A DNA stretch of 64,000 nucleotides from Treponema sp. UBA6988 (lineage in GTDB: Bacteria; Spirochaetota; Spirochaetia; Treponematales; Treponemataceae): contig DJYC01000080.1 in assembly GCA_002448445.1 (NCBI GenBank), positions 65,355 to 129,354 on the forward strand, read 5' to 3'. The notes under the pieces were generated by a model. That model was not told where the DNA came from, made no database searches, and saw nothing but the letters and a program-made list of their open reading frames with translations. The translations under genes and the position numbers were made by a program. This document shows positions 50,845 through 58,986 of this stretch, in pieces (position 1 is the stretch's first letter; every line of letters begins with the position of its first letter).

Positions 50845-53354
50845 TAATAGTTTCCTTTATGAACTGAATCGGATGAAGAGTTGCTGTAGCGACCCTGTTC
50901 CCATTCCTGATTCAAAACAGTATCCAGAATGGATATTATCTTTTCGTCATGTTCTTTGCCGTAAGCGGGAGCTTTCTTTTTGTTAAGCTTTGCGGAAGGC
51001 TCCTCTGCTTTTGCGGGCTTGTCCTGCTCTTTTTGCTCAGACTTAACTTCTGTCTTTTCGCCCTGAGCCTCTTGTTCTGCTTCCTTCTCTGCTTTTATTC
51101 CAGCTGTGCTGAATGCTGGGGTTGCCTGATGAACCGTTGCTTCGCTTGACTTCCAGGGGGAATCGCTATCACCCGGATCGGGGAAGATGTCCTGGTAGCG
51201 GCCGCTGTTGTTCCAGTACATGTAGCCGCGGTCCAAACCGTCGCGTGTTCCAAAGATTTCGCGCTTAACGTAGTTTGCATCGTAATACTTGTAGTCATAG
51301 CGCACGCCAAGATAGAATGCCTGAACCCAAGGGCGCACGATTATTTTGTTGCGGCCAATTACTGTATTGCGGTAGCTGCCGTAGAAATAAATTCTGTAGG
51401 GGCGTTCCGTAACAGGTGCATATTCCATAAAGTTCTGCTCAAAGTGTGAAGGATAGAACATGGGGCAGATTACGTCAACATAGTCGCTCATAAGCTCTAC
51501 GTCCTGGCCTGTTCTTGTGCTTGAGCGGTACCAGCCGTTTGCACCGTAAATGTCAATTCCTATAGGGGCATTTATGTTTTCGCGGGCATAGCGGAGGAAG
51601 GAAACAAGGGCACTTTCCTTGTCCATTCCTGCATCCTTCCAGCGGTAGCTTGCCTGGCGCAAGTTCAAGCCGTCGGTGGGGAAGCGGATGTAGTCAAACT
51701 GAATCTCGTCAAAGCCGCGTTCAATAAGTTCCTTTGCAATCTGAACGTTGTATTCCCAAACATCTTCTGAATATGGGTCGCACCAGTTTTCGCCGTAGTA
51801 AAGGGTTCTGCTTCCGGTAACGTTACCGTCTGCATCCTTAACTTCTTCCGTACCCCTTGTGCCAATCCAGGGAGCGCCTGTTGAGGCATTCCAAACCGCG
51901 TACTGCTTTTTTCCGTAGAGGGAAAGGTTCTTGTCCTTAAAGACAACGACGCGGGCTACAAGATACACATTGTCCTTTTTGAATTCAGGAACAAATTCAT
52001 CAAAATTAATCTTGTACTGGCTAACAGGATCCTTTGCCTTTACGTTTGGATTTTTTGGGTCAAAGTGAATCATTCCAGAGTCGTCTTTCATTTCTACGAC
52101 AAGGCAGTTCAACTTGTTCTTCTTGATAAGATCCCTGTAACGGTTGATTCCCTGAAGGTTTCTAACAGAATATGCAGAGCAGTATACAGCTTTTTTATTG
52201 TCCGCAATCTTTGAATAAGGACTGCGGCATGTGTCAGGCTTTAAAAGCCAGAGTTCGTTAAACTGGAGGGCAGAAACTCCTGTGTAGTCTTCCGGAATAT
52301 ATGCAGTGTTTACATTTTCACCGGCTGAATAGAGCAGGTTTCTCCAGGATTTTGTCTGGTCTGCTGAATCCAAGGCTTCGTTTGTGCCAAGAGAAATCTT
52401 TCCGAATTTTCCAACGCCTACGTAAAAGAGACCGTCCTTGGCCTGGCAAAGACTGTCGATTGTAGCGGCTTTTTCTGTACCGGAATAGACTTTTACAGCC
52501 TTGCGGGCCTTCCAGTCAAAGCGGTAGATGTTGGGCAAGAAGCTCTGGGCACAATAAATGTCTGCATAGACTTTGCCGTCTTTTGTCTTGCACAATACGG
52601 GAACAATGTCGCTAACTTCGTCCGGGGTTGATGTTGGCAAGGCAACAAAGCCTGCGGAAACATCCGTCCATGCAGGTTTCTTTGCATCTGCGCGGTAGTA
52701 GCTGAATCCGTAGATTGAATGTGACATGAAAACAACGAGTTCCGTGCCGGAAATACTGCCGTCCTTTTCGTAGACAGGCATGTGGCAGGCAGCAACCGCC
52801 TTTATTCCGGCTGTGTATTTGCTTGTTGAAGAAATGGATTTCCAGGTCTGGCCGCCGTCGCGCGTAAGGTAGACGTCATCCTTTGTTGCGGTAACAAGAA
52901 TATTGGGGTCAAAGGGGTCTGCGGCAAGGTCTTTTAAGAGGGCAGGCTGCTTGTAAAGGGACTTTGTTTTTCCGTCGTATTTTTTTAGCGTAAGGAAGGG
53001 CAAGCCATTGTTGCATTCGGCAAAATCAAGCAAATTTATTGAAGAAATTATTCCCTTTGAAGTGACGAAATACCATTTGTCCTGAAGGTTTCCGTCTTGG
53101 TCGGTAACATCAGTGTGGACTATCTGGGTAACATTTCCGCCCGTCCAAACAGCATTGCTTGCTCCCCTGGAAGAAACTTTGTAGATGCCTGTGTCCGTAC
53201 CGACAATCAGGTTTTTGGAGGTAGAAACAACTTCTTCCTTGGATTTTATCTTTGCAAGTTCAGATGCTTCTGGAATTTTATATAGATAATTGCCCTGGGC
53301 AATACAAATATTTGCACTTAGAATTAAGCCGATTTTAATGAATATTTTACGCAT
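50844..53354 (-). CDS. Secreted DUF4015 putative glycoside hydrolase
   Basis: 836 aa from the ATG at 53354. A signal peptide (MRKIFIKIGLILSANICIAQ) leads to a beta-propeller-like N-terminal half (DGGQTWKSIS, about 170-180, a BNR-type repeat). The DUF4015 barrel (about 400-740) has LNCLVVEMKDDSGMI, VYLVARVVVFKD, FDEIQFDYIRFPTDG (likely catalytic Asp) and VDVICPMFYPSHF. The C-terminus is a Glu/Lys/Ala-rich, low-complexity tail. DUF4015 resembles GH13-like carbohydrate enzymes; the substrate is unknown. It heads an operon with mnmE. Confidence 0.88.
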   Translation of the reverse strand: MRKIFIKIGLILSANICIAQGNYLYKIPEASELAKIKSKEEVVSTSKNLIVGTDTGIYKVSSRGASNAVWTGGNVTQIVHTDVTDQDGNLQDKWYFVTSKGIISSINLLDFAECNNGLPFLTLKKYDGKTKSLYKQPALLKDLAADPFDPNILVTATKDDVYLTRDGGQTWKSISSTSKYTAGIKAVAACHMPVYEKDGSISGTELVVFMSHSIYGFSYYRADAKKPAWTDVSAGFVALPTSTPDEVSDIVPVLCKTKDGKVYADIYCAQSFLPNIYRFDWKARKAVKVYSGTEKAATIDSLCQAKDGLFYVGVGKFGKISLGTNEALDSADQTKSWRNLLYSAGENVNTAYIPEDYTGVSALQFNELWLLKPDTCRSPYSKIADNKKAVYCSAYSVRNLQGINRYRDLIKKNKLNCLVVEMKDDSGMIHFDPKNPNVKAKDPVSQYKINFDEFVPEFKKDNVYLVARVVVFKDKNLSLYGKKQYAVWNASTGAPWIGTRGTEEVKDADGNVTGSRTLYYGENWCDPYSEDVWEYNVQIAKELIERGFDEIQFDYIRFPTDGLNLRQASYRWKDAGMDKESALVSFLRYARENINAPIGIDIYGANGWYRSSTRTGQDVELMSDYVDVICPMFYPSHFEQNFMEYAPVTERPYRIYFYGSYRNTVIGRNKIIVRPWVQAFYLGVRYDYKYYDANYVKREIFGTRDGLDRGYMYWNNSGRYQDIFPDPGDSDSPWKSSEATVHQATPAFSTAGIKAEKEAEQEAQGEKTEVKSEQKEQDKPAKAEEPSAKLNKKKAPAYGKEHDEKIISILDTVLNQEWEQGRYSNSSSDSVHKGNY

Positions 53355-53471
53355 AATCTTCTTATCGGTATAAATATTTATACAGTTTAGAGATTTCAAA
53401 AAGCATAAATTGAAACAGGAAATAAGTTTTGTGTGCAGCGGAAGGCAAATACGGCTGAAAACCCGCGGTGT

Positions 53472-53640
53472 CGGAAATCAGTTTTGGGCTCCACTACCAG
53501 AAAAATCTGGCTGAAGAATCCAGTGGGTTGTTTGCAACAACCACGTGCGTGGTAATAGGACTCTGACTCCCTTCGGTCGCTCCACGCAAATGGATTTTCA
53601 TCCATATTTTTCTTCCCGTTGCGCCCAAAACTGATTTCCG
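53472..53640. repeat. Nested palindromic element, family 2 (copy 1)
   Basis: The ends CGGAAATCAGTTTTGGGC (53472-53489) and GCCCAAAACTGATTTCCG (53623-53640) are exact 18-bp inverted repeats. Inside, AGAAAAAT pairs with ATTTTTCT and TGAA-AATCCA with TGGATTTTCA. An extra GGTTGTT, TGC, AACAACC hairpin is present only in this copy. The apex shares GGTAATAGGACT and CTCCCTTCGGTCGCTCC with the copy at 57686-57833. The gap 53355-53770 holds this element and no gene. Confidence 0.85.
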
Positions 53641-53770
53641 AATTGGTTTATAACTAGAAAAAATATAAAACTATATTTCTACGATACTTTTCCAGGTCGG
53701 TAAGAGTGAAAATATGAGATTGATTTATTAAACTTTGTGTGGCATAATTGAGAAAAAAGGAGGCATCTCT

Positions 53771-54631
53771 ATGGCTGACATCTCAAAAAGAATTTCACGA
53801 AAATCTATAAAGGCAAAGAAAAAGTATGCCATTAAGACTATAAAAAAGCAGGCTAAGGAAAAAATTCACGACATAAAGATTCAGTATGCGGCAAATCCGG
53901 AAAGGCAGCAGGAAAAAGATTCCGAAAAGCAGCACAAAAGAACGCTCAGGATTCAGCGGCGCAACGCCCGTCTTGCATATTACGCAAAACAACCGAGGCC
54001 TTTTACAGTTGGAGAGGAAATTTCCAATTCCATAATCCACGGAATTGCGGCTGGTCTTAGCATAGCGGCTATAGTGCTTCTTGCGGTCAGGGCCTATTTT
54101 TACGCCCCGGCTGGAATGGACAGGTCTTCTTGCGTGGCAAGCTTTGTGATTTTTGGTTCAATGCTTTTTATAACATACACAATGTCTACGCTCTACCATG
54201 CGCTCACCCCCTATGGGGCAAGGAAAGTCTTTTCTATTTTGGACCACGATGCAATTTATCTTATGCTGGCGGGTACATATACACCTTTCCTGCTTCTGGG
54301 TACAAAGAGCCATACTGGCATGCTGATTGCCACAATATGGGCTGTTACGGCAGTCCTTATTGCTCTTTATTCCGTATTTGGCTCCAAGCTTAGGACTTTT
54401 TCTTTCTTTACATACTTCTTGATTGGATGGATTTTAGTTGCGGCGGTGCTTTGCGGGCAGATAGAGGTTACGCAAAGAAGCCAGAACTTTATGCTCGCAG
54501 GTGCGATTGTTTATTCCCTTGGCTGCGGCTTCTTTATCCTGCGGAAATTCAAGTGGACACATTCAATGTTCCACCTCTTTTCGCTTGCGGCAAGCGTGCT
54601 GCACTTCTTTAGCGTGTACTTCCTTGTCTAA
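53771..54631 (+). CDS. Haemolysin III (PAQR-like) membrane protein with basic N-terminal extension
   Basis: 286 aa; GGAGG 7 nt before the ATG at 53771 sets the start. Residues 1 to about 75 are rich in Lys, Arg and Gln and predicted helical, absent from most relatives. Seven membrane segments follow (about 85-285). Conserved sites are EEISNSIIHG, TLYHAL and LDHDAIYLMLAGTYTPF; these carry the His and Asp that bind zinc in PAQR proteins. The function in bacteria is uncertain, perhaps ceramidase-like hydrolysis. The end overlaps the next gene, read from the other strand, by 4 bp. Confidence 0.88.
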   Translation: MADISKRISRKSIKAKKKYAIKTIKKQAKEKIHDIKIQYAANPERQQEKDSEKQHKRTLRIQRRNARLAYYAKQPRPFTVGEEISNSIIHGIAAGLSIAAIVLLAVRAYFYAPAGMDRSSCVASFVIFGSMLFITYTMSTLYHALTPYGARKVFSILDHDAIYLMLAGTYTPFLLLGTKSHTGMLIATIWAVTAVLIALYSVFGSKLRTFSFFTYFLIGWILVAAVLCGQIEVTQRSQNFMLAGAIVYSLGCGFFILRKFKWTHSMFHLFSLAASVLHFFSVYFLV

Positions 54632-55128
54632 ATTTTTACTATAGAAGAATTTCCCAAGACCGAGGCGTTCTTGCTGAAGTAGATGTAGTGGGCGTGTTTT
54701 TGGCTTAGTTCTTCCATGAATGTTGCGGCATCTGCTTCTTCCGGGATTGCAAAGCCAATAACGCTTTTGCAGTCCTTTATGCGGCGGGCGCAGTGCTTGC
54801 AGCTGGCGGTAAAGTTGTCTTTTTGGGCAGCGGTAAGGCCAGATTTTCCGGCTTCTGGAACTATGATTGCAAAGCGGTTTTCTTCATCCAGCACTTTTAG
54901 AAAGTCCCTAAGGTTTGCCAAAAGCTCTTCGTTGTAGCTTGTTTCGTCAAGGCCTATCTCTTCCCAGGAAATGCTAACAAGCAGCGGACTTTTGTTGTCT
55001 GCCGGCAGCTGTGAAGATGCAGTGAGGTCTTTTGCGCTAAGCGGGGTACAGTTTTCCGTGGAAACGGCAGTTCCGTCTATGGCAAAGAGGCTGTTGTCTT
55101 TACTTTTAAAAAGCGGTTCAAGTTTCAT
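54628..55128 (-). CDS. Protein of unknown function with TIM-barrel-like stretches
   Basis: 166 aa, cytoplasmic. The pattern LLVSISWEEIGLD (about 49-61), ENRFAIIVPEAGKSG (about 82-96), KSVIGFAIPEEAD (about 120-132) and AHYIYFSKN (about 145-153) alternates strands and helices and recalls part of a glycosidase barrel (strands ending in acidic residues), but I cannot assign it. Two Cys-rich spots (CKHCARRIKDC) occur at about 109-119. Convergent with the haemolysin-III gene. Confidence 0.65.
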   Translation of the reverse strand: MKLEPLFKSKDNSLFAIDGTAVSTENCTPLSAKDLTASSQLPADNKSPLLVSISWEEIGLDETSYNEELLANLRDFLKVLDEENRFAIIVPEAGKSGLTAAQKDNFTASCKHCARRIKDCKSVIGFAIPEEADAATFMEELSQKHAHYIYFSKNASVLGNSSIVKI

Positions 55129-55291
55129 GGCAAAGATTATACACTTTTGCAGAGAAAAAAAAAGCCCCTGCAGAAGTCAAGTGCAAACCTTAATGAAAAG
55201 TAGTAAATGCAAATGTTAACATATTTTTTTTTACATTACAATTATTGGAAAATACACTTGGTTTCTACAACCCTTGGAGAAAATATAAGAG

Positions 55292-55325
55292 ACAAAAAAA
55301 AACTCCCCTGTTGCCAAGGGAGTCT
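55292..55325 (-). terminator. Rho-independent terminator of the PTS IIA gene
   Basis: On the minus strand ACTCCCTTGGC and the following AACAGGGGAGT form a stem (CTCCC/GGGAG core) followed by nine T residues. It lies just after the stop codon of the gene at 55353. Confidence 0.85.
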
Positions 55326-55352
55326 TGCTATAGAAGCGTATAGAATATGATT

Positions 55353-55799
55353 CTATTCTGTTAAAATCTTAACAACTTCTGCCTTGTCCTGGGTGTTCAG
55401 AATCTGGGCACGCTTGTCGGCAGACTTAAACAAAAGGCTTACTTCTGCCAAGAACTGAAGGTGGGGACCAGTCTTGTTTACCGGAGACAAAGTCATGATA
55501 AAGATACGGCATGGCTCCTGATCCAAGCTGTCAAAGTCAACAGCCTTGTCAGAAACACCAATACAGGCAACCAAATCAGATACTGTATCCGTCTTTCCGT
55601 GCGGAATTGCAATTCCATGCTTCATGCCTGTGGACATCTTGCGCTCGCGATCCAAAACGCACTCTTTGGCAGCAGCCTTATCTGTTACTTTGCCTGCTTT
55701 TACAAGAATCTCCAGCAGTTCATCAATGATTTCTTCTTTAGTAGTTCCCTTCAAGTGGAGCTCTACGGTTTCTGGTGTTAATACAGTTCTTAAGTCCAT
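55353..55799 (-). CDS. PTS fructose/mannitol-type IIA protein
   Basis: 148 aa, a single IIA domain. GMKHGIAIPHGKTD contains the phosphorylated His (H67), and RIFIMTLSPVNKTGPHLQFLAEVS is the second family signature. It passes phosphate from HPr to a IIB domain or, in regulatory forms (PtsN-like), to no transporter. No IIB or IIC gene is near, which favours a regulatory role; spirochaetes often keep incomplete PTS chains. A strong terminator follows, and nothing else is in the transcription unit. Confidence 0.92.
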   Translation of the reverse strand: MDLRTVLTPETVELHLKGTTKEEIIDELLEILVKAGKVTDKAAAKECVLDRERKMSTGMKHGIAIPHGKTDTVSDLVACIGVSDKAVDFDSLDQEPCRIFIMTLSPVNKTGPHLQFLAEVSLLFKSADKRAQILNTQDKAEVVKILTE

Positions 55800-55812
55800 A
55801 CTTTCAGTTTAG

Positions 55813-56140
55813 GATTAGTCGCTTAATTTGTCAAGGAAAAAAATCTAAAACGATGTAAAAATTTATATAAATATTTCCGCAAATTATTGCACTATTTTCC
55901 CATATTCTCCTTTCTGTTCTGTTATATGATATATTTTTCAGAACATTATGATACAAATTGCTTGTTTTGTAAACAGTTTGCACGCTTAGCAAGCGTCTGC
56001 AAAGCAATTCAACGCCTTAGAAAAGAGCTTTTTCGTCTGTGATAAAGTTTCTTTTAAGGAACCCAACCTAACTTTTTCTTTCTTGCCAACAAATAACAAG
56101 CCATGGATGGCGGCTTAGCAACATGAAGAATTGCCTGCAA
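55813..56140. other. AT-rich intergenic region without recognised gene
   Basis: About 330 bp between the PTS IIA start and the palindrome at 56150. It contains AT-rich promoter-like stretches and CCATGGATGG, which recurs in the palindrome downstream. No coding frame with a ribosome binding site was found, and no tRNA-like fold. Confidence 0.5.
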
Positions 56141-56149
56141 TTCTGCAAT

Positions 56150-56183
56150 CCCTTAAAAAAGCCATGGATGGCTTTTTTAAGGG
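56150..56183. repeat. Perfect 34-bp palindrome
   Basis: The arms CCCTTAAAAAAGCCAT (56150-56165) and ATGGCTTTTTTAAGGG (56168-56183) are exact inverted repeats separated by GG. With A- and T-runs on both sides of the stem it could stop transcription from either side. It borders repeat copy D. Confidence 0.8.
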
Positions 56184-56187
56184 CAAG

Positions 56188-56338
56188 TCCTACGCCGCCA
56201 TGGAGGGGCCAGCCGCAAGGCTGGTTGCGAAAGCAATGGAGGGCGAGATGCCCGGAACCCCGGAACGGCGGTGACGCAAGGCCTGTTCGGTCGAATTAGC
56301 CAACAAATAAATTGGTAGAGCCTAAAAAAGCACCGTCC
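56188..56338 (+). repeat. Dispersed GC-rich repeat, family 1 (copy D)
   Basis: Opens TACGCCGCCATGGAGGGGCC; variable stem CCAGCC, GCAA, GGCTGG; then CGGAACCCCGGAACGGCGGT, GAATTAGCC, GGTAGAGC and ACCGTCC. It ends 6 bp before the stop codon of the his gene. Confidence 0.8.
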
Positions 56339-56343
56339 AGAAA

Positions 56344-57642
56344 CTACTTTTCTTTATGCCTTTTATCAAGCTCGTTGTAGACATCCTGCCAATTAACGCC
56401 TTCTTTGTACATAAGGACGCTTACAAAATAAAGCAGGTCTGCGGCTTCCCAAACAACTTCGTCCTTGCCTTCTGCTTCGGTAAGTTCTTCCGCTTCTTCC
56501 ATAACCTTTTCGCGAACACGCTTGTCGTTAAGGGTTGCGGTATAGCTTCCTGGCTTGGGGTTTGCAAAACGGTCCGCAATGGTTGCGTAAAGCCTTTCCA
56601 TGTTGCTCTTTGCATCCGGTTCAGAAGTAAAGCAGGTCCAGCTTCCTGTGTGGCAGGCTCCTCCGTGGGGAATGACCGTTGCAAGAACAGTGTCGCGGTC
56701 GCAGTCTGCGCGGAGCTTAACAATCTGAAGGAAGTGTCCGCTTGTTTCTCCCTTTGTCCAAAGAGCCTTGCGTGTTCTGCTAAAGAAGGTAAGTTTTCCG
56801 TCTTTGAATGTGCGCTCAAAGGCATCTTTGTTGGCATAGCCCATCATAAGCACTTCGCCGGCCTCGCTTTGGGCAATAACGGGAATCATTCCATCTGTTT
56901 TTTTCCAGTCAAGGCATTCTATAAAGCTGTCTTTTAGAGAAACAACGCCAGTGTACAAGGCCATTCCAAGCTGAACGTCGCAGCCCATGTGCTCAAGTTC
57001 CACAACCTGCTCTAGGGAATTGACCCCGCCTGCAGCAACAACACGGCACTTTACCGCATTGCGGAGTTCTTTTACCATGCCCATGTCCGTACCCTGCATG
57101 CAGCCTTCTTTTTCTACGCATGTAAACAAAAGCTCGCTTGCATATTTTTCTGCCTCACGGGCACCTTCGATAAGCGAAATGTTTGCGGTTTCTGTCCAGC
57201 CTTTTACGGCAATCTTTCCGTTTATTGCGTCAACAGAAATGATTATGCGCTGCCTGCCGATTGCCTTAACAAGTTCGTCAAGAAAAGCCGTGTTAAGGAT
57301 TGGCTCTCCGTCTTTGCGGGAAGCATTCCAGGCTGCAGAACCGATTATTACTTTTTCTGCACCAAGGGAAATAAGCTGCCGTGCCTTTTTTACGTCACGG
57401 ATTCCACCGCCCACACGGACGTTTCCACGACGCAAAAGAGACTTTAAAAGCTCCGTATTTTTTGTATTGCCTTTTTCGTCCGTGTTGCGCAAAGCTGCGT
57501 CCAGGTCAATAATTGCAACTTCGCCGTATTTGTTGAATTCATCAATGAGAGCGTCTGAATCATCACGCTGCAAAACCAAATCTTTGCCGTTTTTTAACTG
57601 GACAACATGTCCGTCCTTTAAGTCAATAGAAGAAATTACCAT
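56344..57642 (-). CDS. HisA-HisI-HisE fusion enzyme of histidine synthesis
   Basis: 432 aa. Residues 1 to about 240 are a HisA-type barrel (SSIDLKDGHVVQLKNG, NVRVGGGIRD, SVDAINGKIAVKGWTE) that isomerises ProFAR to PRFAR. About 245-335 is HisI (AGEVLMMGYANKDAF, FFSRTRKALWTKGETSGH, DRDTVLATVIPHGGACHTG) with its zinc Cys residues, the PR-AMP cyclohydrolase. About 345-432 is HisE (VMEEAEELTEAEGKDEVVWEAADLLYF), the PR-ATP pyrophosphatase. One chain thus does three consecutive steps. HisIE fusions are common; joining HisA in front is unusual. No other his gene is in the window. Confidence 0.92.
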   Translation of the reverse strand: MVISSIDLKDGHVVQLKNGKDLVLQRDDSDALIDEFNKYGEVAIIDLDAALRNTDEKGNTKNTELLKSLLRRGNVRVGGGIRDVKKARQLISLGAEKVIIGSAAWNASRKDGEPILNTAFLDELVKAIGRQRIIISVDAINGKIAVKGWTETANISLIEGAREAEKYASELLFTCVEKEGCMQGTDMGMVKELRNAVKCRVVAAGGVNSLEQVVELEHMGCDVQLGMALYTGVVSLKDSFIECLDWKKTDGMIPVIAQSEAGEVLMMGYANKDAFERTFKDGKLTFFSRTRKALWTKGETSGHFLQIVKLRADCDRDTVLATVIPHGGACHTGSWTCFTSEPDAKSNMERLYATIADRFANPKPGSYTATLNDKRVREKVMEEAEELTEAEGKDEVVWEAADLLYFVSVLMYKEGVNWQDVYNELDKRHKEK

Positions 57643-57685
57643 GGTGCTAATATAGCATTATTTTTGCTAATAGTTAAGAGGGGCA

Positions 57686-57833
57686 CGGAAATCAGATTTG
57701 GGCTCCACTACCAGCAAAATCTGTCTGAAAATTCATGGTGCGCGGTAATAGGACTTTCGCTCCCTTCGGTCGCTCCGTGCAAATGAATTTTCAGCCATAT
57801 TTTGCTTCCCGTTGCGCCCAAATCTGATTTCCG
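57686..57833. repeat. Nested palindromic element, family 2 (copy 2)
   Basis: The ends CGGAAATCAGATTTGGGC (57686-57703) and GCCCAAATCTGATTTCCG (57816-57833) are exact inverted repeats. Inside, AGCAAAAT pairs with ATTTTGCT and CTGAAAATTCAT with ATGAATTTTCAG. Compared with copy 1 at 53472-53640, changes in one arm are matched in the other. It lies between hisA-IE and the cellulase gene, both read leftwards. Confidence 0.85.
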
Positions 57834-57906
57834 GGTTCTTTACATCAAAGAAAAATTTGGGGAGCCAATTTTTCTGCTGCAAATATAAAACTCGAAGTTT
57901 GCCCTA

Positions 57907-58914
57907 CTATTCTTCACCGCGGAGGATTTTGCGCACAAGGATGCCGCTTTTGGAAAGGTCTTCTTCCTTCCAGCCGCCTTTTGCGTTGCGGTCTTTGTTC
58001 ATCTTGAGCACGCCGGAGTCTTCGCCCTTGTTGTTTACAGACCAGTTCACCCAGGAAATTTTCTTCTTTGCCATAAAGCGGGTCCATTCAAGGGTTTCTT
58101 TTTCAAATACGCCGCCGTCTCCAGATGCCTGGGTTGTTCCCCATTCGGTTACAAAAACAGGCAGGCCTTCCTTAATTGCCTTGGAAACAACATTGCGTCC
58201 ATCCTGACCGGTTGTTCCAGCATAGAAGTGGTAGGTGTACATTATGTTCTTTTGCCCGGTGATGGGATTTTTTGCCGCGCTAAGAAGGTCGCTGCTCCAG
58301 ATTGGCGTTCCTACAATAATCAGGTTGTCGCAGTATTTTCTGATTACAGGGATAATCTGTTCTGCAAAGGGTTTTATGTTGCCGTCCCAGGTAACGTCTT
58401 CTCCGTTGGGCTCGTTGCAGATTTCGTAGATGATGTTGGGGCAGTCTGCATAAGTGCTTGCAATCATGTCAAAAAATTCTGCCGCAGCGTCCACGTTTAC
58501 AAGGGGATCGTTGTCGGAAAGAATGTGCCAGTCCACAATAACGTAAATGCCAAGCTGCTTAGCCGCTTCAATTGAATCTATAACTTTGGAGACCACGCTC
58601 TTGTTGCCAAGGTAGCCGCCGCGGGTGTACATGGCAGCACGCCAAATGTCGCAGTTCCAGTCGTCACGCAGCCACTTGATTACGTCGTAATTTGCATACT
58701 TTCCGTACCAATGCAAACCGTGGGAGCTCATTCCGCAAAGCTGCACGGGCTTTCCGTCCTGACCGCAAAGCTGGGTTCCCTGAACGTTAAGGGCGCCGTA
58801 GCGTTCAAGCGGAGTTTTTCCGTCGCTAAGGATTTTTCTTTTGCCGCCGCCACAGGAAGCGAACAAAGTCATAAAAGATAAAAGTGCAATCGCCTTAAAA
58901 ATAATTCTTTTCAT
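57907..58914 (-). CDS. Glycoside hydrolase family 5 cellulase-like lipoprotein
   Basis: 335 aa from the ATG at 58914, with GGTGG just upstream. A signal sequence ends LFASC-GGG, so the enzyme is a lipoprotein on the outside of a membrane. The barrel shows LCGMSSHGLHWYG, VIVDWHIL, YEICNEPNG with the acid/base E168, MYTYHFYAG, and VFVTEWGT with the nucleophile E257. It should cut beta-1,4-glucans, or related beta-glycans, inside the chain. No carbohydrate-binding module is attached. It diverges from the operon starting at 58987. Confidence 0.94.
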   Translation of the reverse strand: MKRIIFKAIALLSFMTLFASCGGGKRKILSDGKTPLERYGALNVQGTQLCGQDGKPVQLCGMSSHGLHWYGKYANYDVIKWLRDDWNCDIWRAAMYTRGGYLGNKSVVSKVIDSIEAAKQLGIYVIVDWHILSDNDPLVNVDAAAEFFDMIASTYADCPNIIYEICNEPNGEDVTWDGNIKPFAEQIIPVIRKYCDNLIIVGTPIWSSDLLSAAKNPITGQKNIMYTYHFYAGTTGQDGRNVVSKAIKEGLPVFVTEWGTTQASGDGGVFEKETLEWTRFMAKKKISWVNWSVNNKGEDSGVLKMNKDRNAKGGWKEEDLSKSGILVRKILRGEE

Positions 58915-58986
58915 ACCACCAATTATAGCACAGAAAAAATAAAGTACTAGAAAATTTCTTAAAAAAGGTGTATAATTTTTTGAAAA

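Noticed and set aside
53396..53605. 69-codon minus-strand frame upstream of the DUF4015 gene
   Set aside because: It is encoded by the family 2 palindrome and has no ribosome binding site.
53472..57833. The repeated palindromes as a CRISPR array
   Set aside because: There are no regularly spaced identical repeats with unique spacers, and no cas gene; the copies lie kilobases apart.
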